Part shown: piece after piece, positions 13,098 to 14,207 of the stretch
Layout: every line of letters starts with the position of its first letter
Position numbering within the stretch: position 1 is the stretch's first letter
From: Firmicutes bacterium CAG:24053_14
GTDB lineage: Bacteria > Bacillota > Clostridia > Oscillospirales > Oscillospiraceae
Direction: 5' to 3'
Length of the DNA: 14,207 nt
Assembly: GCA_001916715.1 (NCBI GenBank)
Contig: MNSZ01000005.1
Coordinates: forward strand, 1-14,207
Program-made: the position numbers and the translations under genes
The notes under the pieces: generated by a model
What the model was told of the DNA's origin: nothing
The model's database searches: none
What the model saw: only the letters and a program-made list of their open reading frames with translations

Positions 13098-13122
13098 TTG
13101 AGCAAAACTCCGATTTGCTCAA
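13098..13122. promoter_or_regulatory. Operator-like inverted repeat upstream of PucR gene, proximal
   Basis: TTGAGCAAA and TTTGCTCAA are perfect 9-bp arms around ACTCCGA. The segment GCAAAACTC-CG-TTTGCTC recurs at 13186-13205. It lies 33 nt upstream of the regulator start, suggesting autoregulation. Confidence 0.55.
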
Positions 13123-13182
13123 GAAGAAATACAATAAACGGTTCCGCTTAACTTACTCGAACACTATATATTGTGTATCGGT

Positions 13183-13206
13183 TTTGCAAAACTCACGTTT
13201 TGCTCA
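13183..13206. promoter_or_regulatory. Operator-like inverted repeat upstream of PucR gene, distal
   Basis: GCAAAA (13186-13191) and TTTTGC (13198-13203) flank CTCACG. The sequence GCAAAACTCACGTTTTGCTC closely repeats the proximal site. The two centres are about 84-85 bp apart, close to eight helical turns, a spacing that suits looping. Confidence 0.55.
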
Positions 13207-13420
13207 TCCCTATAATTGAAAGTATATCACAGATTTCTTCTCAAAGTACAGCGAAAAAACAAAAGCGTATGGAAATCTTCTATATATTCCTGTATCCAAA
13301 GGAAAAGTGGCCTCGATCTGGTGCTGCTCTGCTATATGTTAAATCAGCAGAGAGTACTGCTCGATAACACTTCAGTCCCACAGAGTAGAAAAGCATGGCA
13401 ACCGGAAAATGCAGATCCTA
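13207..13420. other. Intergenic DNA with no recognised gene
   Basis: The stretch between the distal repeat and the TetR promoter is AT-rich at first. A + strand frame (from 13216) reads KSGLDLVLLCYMLNQQRVLL around 13303-13362, which looks protein-like and could be a gene remnant, but I do not recognise it and see no ribosome site. A TATAAT at 13212-13217 has no convincing -35. Confidence 0.3.
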
Positions 13421-13449
13421 TTGACAAACTCAATCTGTTCGGTTATAAT
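13421..13449 (+). promoter_or_regulatory. Consensus sigma-70-type promoter of the TetR gene
   Basis: TTGACA (13421-13426) and TATAAT (13444-13449) are both perfect hexamers with exactly 17 bp between. They lie 41 nt before the TetR start. Confidence 0.85.
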
Positions 13450-13476
13450 ATACCAGCAGTATATACCGCAGGTATA
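13449..13476. promoter_or_regulatory. Putative autoregulatory site of the TetR gene
   Basis: TATACC (13449-13454) and GGTATA (13471-13476) are inverted arms, with a further GTATATACC (13459-13467) between. The repeats cover the expected transcription start, a typical place for a repressor site. They do not resemble the GTTAG-CTAAC palindrome found elsewhere in the window. Confidence 0.4.
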
Positions 13477-13489
13477 TCAGGAGGCGCCA

Positions 13490-14104
13490 ATGGAACGTAC
13501 AGAAACTCAAATGAAGATCCTCGAAGTTGGGAAAAAAGAATTTCTGGAAAAGGGCTTCAAGGACGCATCTCTAAATAAAATCGTTGCGGAGGCAGGCTTC
13601 ACGAAGGGCGCCTTTTACGGCTATTACCCGGATAAGGCCGCGCTTTTTGAAGATCTTGTGGGCGAGGCAGCAAAGGGACTGCTGGAGCAGTTCAAAGCCG
13701 CACAGACCGCCCATTTCGATCTTGTCTCCGAGGAGAAGACGAAGGACAGCCTGAAGCTGTCCACTGAGTATTTGCGCGTCTTTGTGGAATATATGTACGC
13801 CCATTTTGATGCCTTCAAGCTGATCCTCTGCCGGGCGGAAGGTACGCGCTATGCGAATTTTTTGGAGGAGCTTGTGGAACTGGAGGTAGAGTGCTCAGAG
13901 GAATACTACGCACTTCTCCGCAAAAGAGGAAAGCTCTCTGGGAAAATGACAAAGCAGCTTCACCACATGATTACCAGCGCCTATTTTACGGCGGTATGTG
14001 AGACGATTGCCCATGATATGCCCAAAGAAGAAGCTGTGCGGTATGTTGAGGAGCTTGCAAGGTTTTTCAACTCTGGCTGGAAAGGCTTGCTCCGGCTGGA
14101 ATAA
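13490..14104 (+). CDS. TetR/AcrR family transcriptional regulator
   Basis: A 204-aa regulator. The N-terminal TetR helix-turn-helix is clear: MERTETQMKILEVGKKEFLE (1-20), GFKDASLNKIVAEAGFTKGA (23-42) and FYGYYPDKAALFEDLV (43-58). The remainder is an all-helical ligand domain with FKAAQTAHFDL, ALLRKRGK and a C-terminal YVEELARFFNSGWKGLL. The start at 13490 is chosen because AGGAGG (13479-13484) is 5 nt upstream; the frame runs back to 13409 through the promoter, which cannot be coding. It is the only TetR protein here and so a candidate binder of the GTTAG-CTAAC sites, one of which lies 38 nt past its stop before the next gene. Ligand unknown. It appears intact, in contrast to the genes on the left. 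Confidence 0.9.
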   Translation: MERTETQMKILEVGKKEFLEKGFKDASLNKIVAEAGFTKGAFYGYYPDKAALFEDLVGEAAKGLLEQFKAAQTAHFDLVSEEKTKDSLKLSTEYLRVFVEYMYAHFDAFKLILCRAEGTRYANFLEELVELEVECSEEYYALLRKRGKLSGKMTKQLHHMITSAYFTAVCETIAHDMPKEEAVRYVEELARFFNSGWKGLLRLE

Positions 14105-14141
14105 TGCACAATCACACAAGAACTTTAATTTTTTACACGCG

Positions 14142-14159
14142 AGTTAGCGTACTCTAACT
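14142..14159. promoter_or_regulatory. Operator-like palindrome, site 3 of 3
   Basis: AGTTAG and CTAACT are perfect arms around CGTACT; core GTTAGCGTACTCTAAC (14143-14158). It sits 16 nt before GGAGGT (14175-14180). A weak -10 candidate, TATAAA (14167-14172), lies just downstream. Confidence 0.65.
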
Positions 14160-14188
14160 GAACAATATAAAATTGGAGGTCGTTTATT

Positions 14189-14207
14189 ATGCTTAAAACA
14201 GATTCGA
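14189..14207 (+). CDS. Start of an unidentified gene (cut by window edge)
   Basis: ATG 14189 follows GGAGGT by 8 nt and opens MLKTDS before the window ends. Too short to identify. Its place behind a palindromic operator and the TetR gene suggests it is a regulated target. Confidence 0.6.

Overview
The window looks like chromosomal DNA of an anaerobic gut Clostridium-type bacterium, probably Oscillospirales. The evidence is moderate-to-high GC, strong AGGAGG ribosome sites, and a mix of families common in that group: a small HMA metal-binding protein, DUF3793, ATC-hydrolase-like proteins, TetR regulators and PucR regulators. This assignment is inference from gene content; no rRNA or tRNA is present.

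Left region (1-4280, + strand) is a graveyard of accessory and metal-related genes. In order it holds a ZIP metal transporter cut by the window edge and frameshifted, an apparently intact SRPBCC protein, a second frameshifted ZIP copy, a tail fragment of an ATC-hydrolase-like gene, a membrane-anchored methyltransferase that has lost its SAM-binding motif, a second ATC-hydrolase-like tail fused to an HMA-domain tail, a frameshifted DUF3793 gene fused to the last codons of an oligopeptide ABC ATPase (DppD/OppD type), and a frameshifted, truncated partner ATPase (DppF/OppF type). The two ZIP copies share the same damage point and a 100-nt identical block.

Middle region (4298-13064, - strand) is a catabolic gene set read right to left. 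A PucR-type regulator is followed by a DUF917 protein (S-methyl-thiohydantoin desulfurase family), an NCS1-family permease broken by a frameshifting deletion, an Asp/Glu/hydantoin racemase-family protein, a PepD-type M20 dipeptidase, an enlarged tryptophanase/tyrosine phenol-lyase-like beta-eliminating lyase and a GNAT acetyltransferase, ending in a rho-independent terminator. The families suggest uptake and breakdown of a hydantoin-like, thiohydantoin-like or amino-acid-derived nitrogen or sulfur compound. The substrate cannot be named from sequence.

Right region (13065-14207) holds paired inverted repeats upstream of the PucR gene, a textbook promoter driving a TetR regulator, and the start of another + strand gene.

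The most interesting signal outside the genes is a 16-bp palindrome of the form GTTARNNNNNNCTAAC at 595, 3326 and 14143. Each copy lies a short way upstream of a strong ribosome site. It looks like a shared operator, possibly for the TetR protein in this window or for an unseen metal-responsive repressor. Several frameshifts fall in short homopolymers, so sequencing error must be excluded before the decay is taken at face value.
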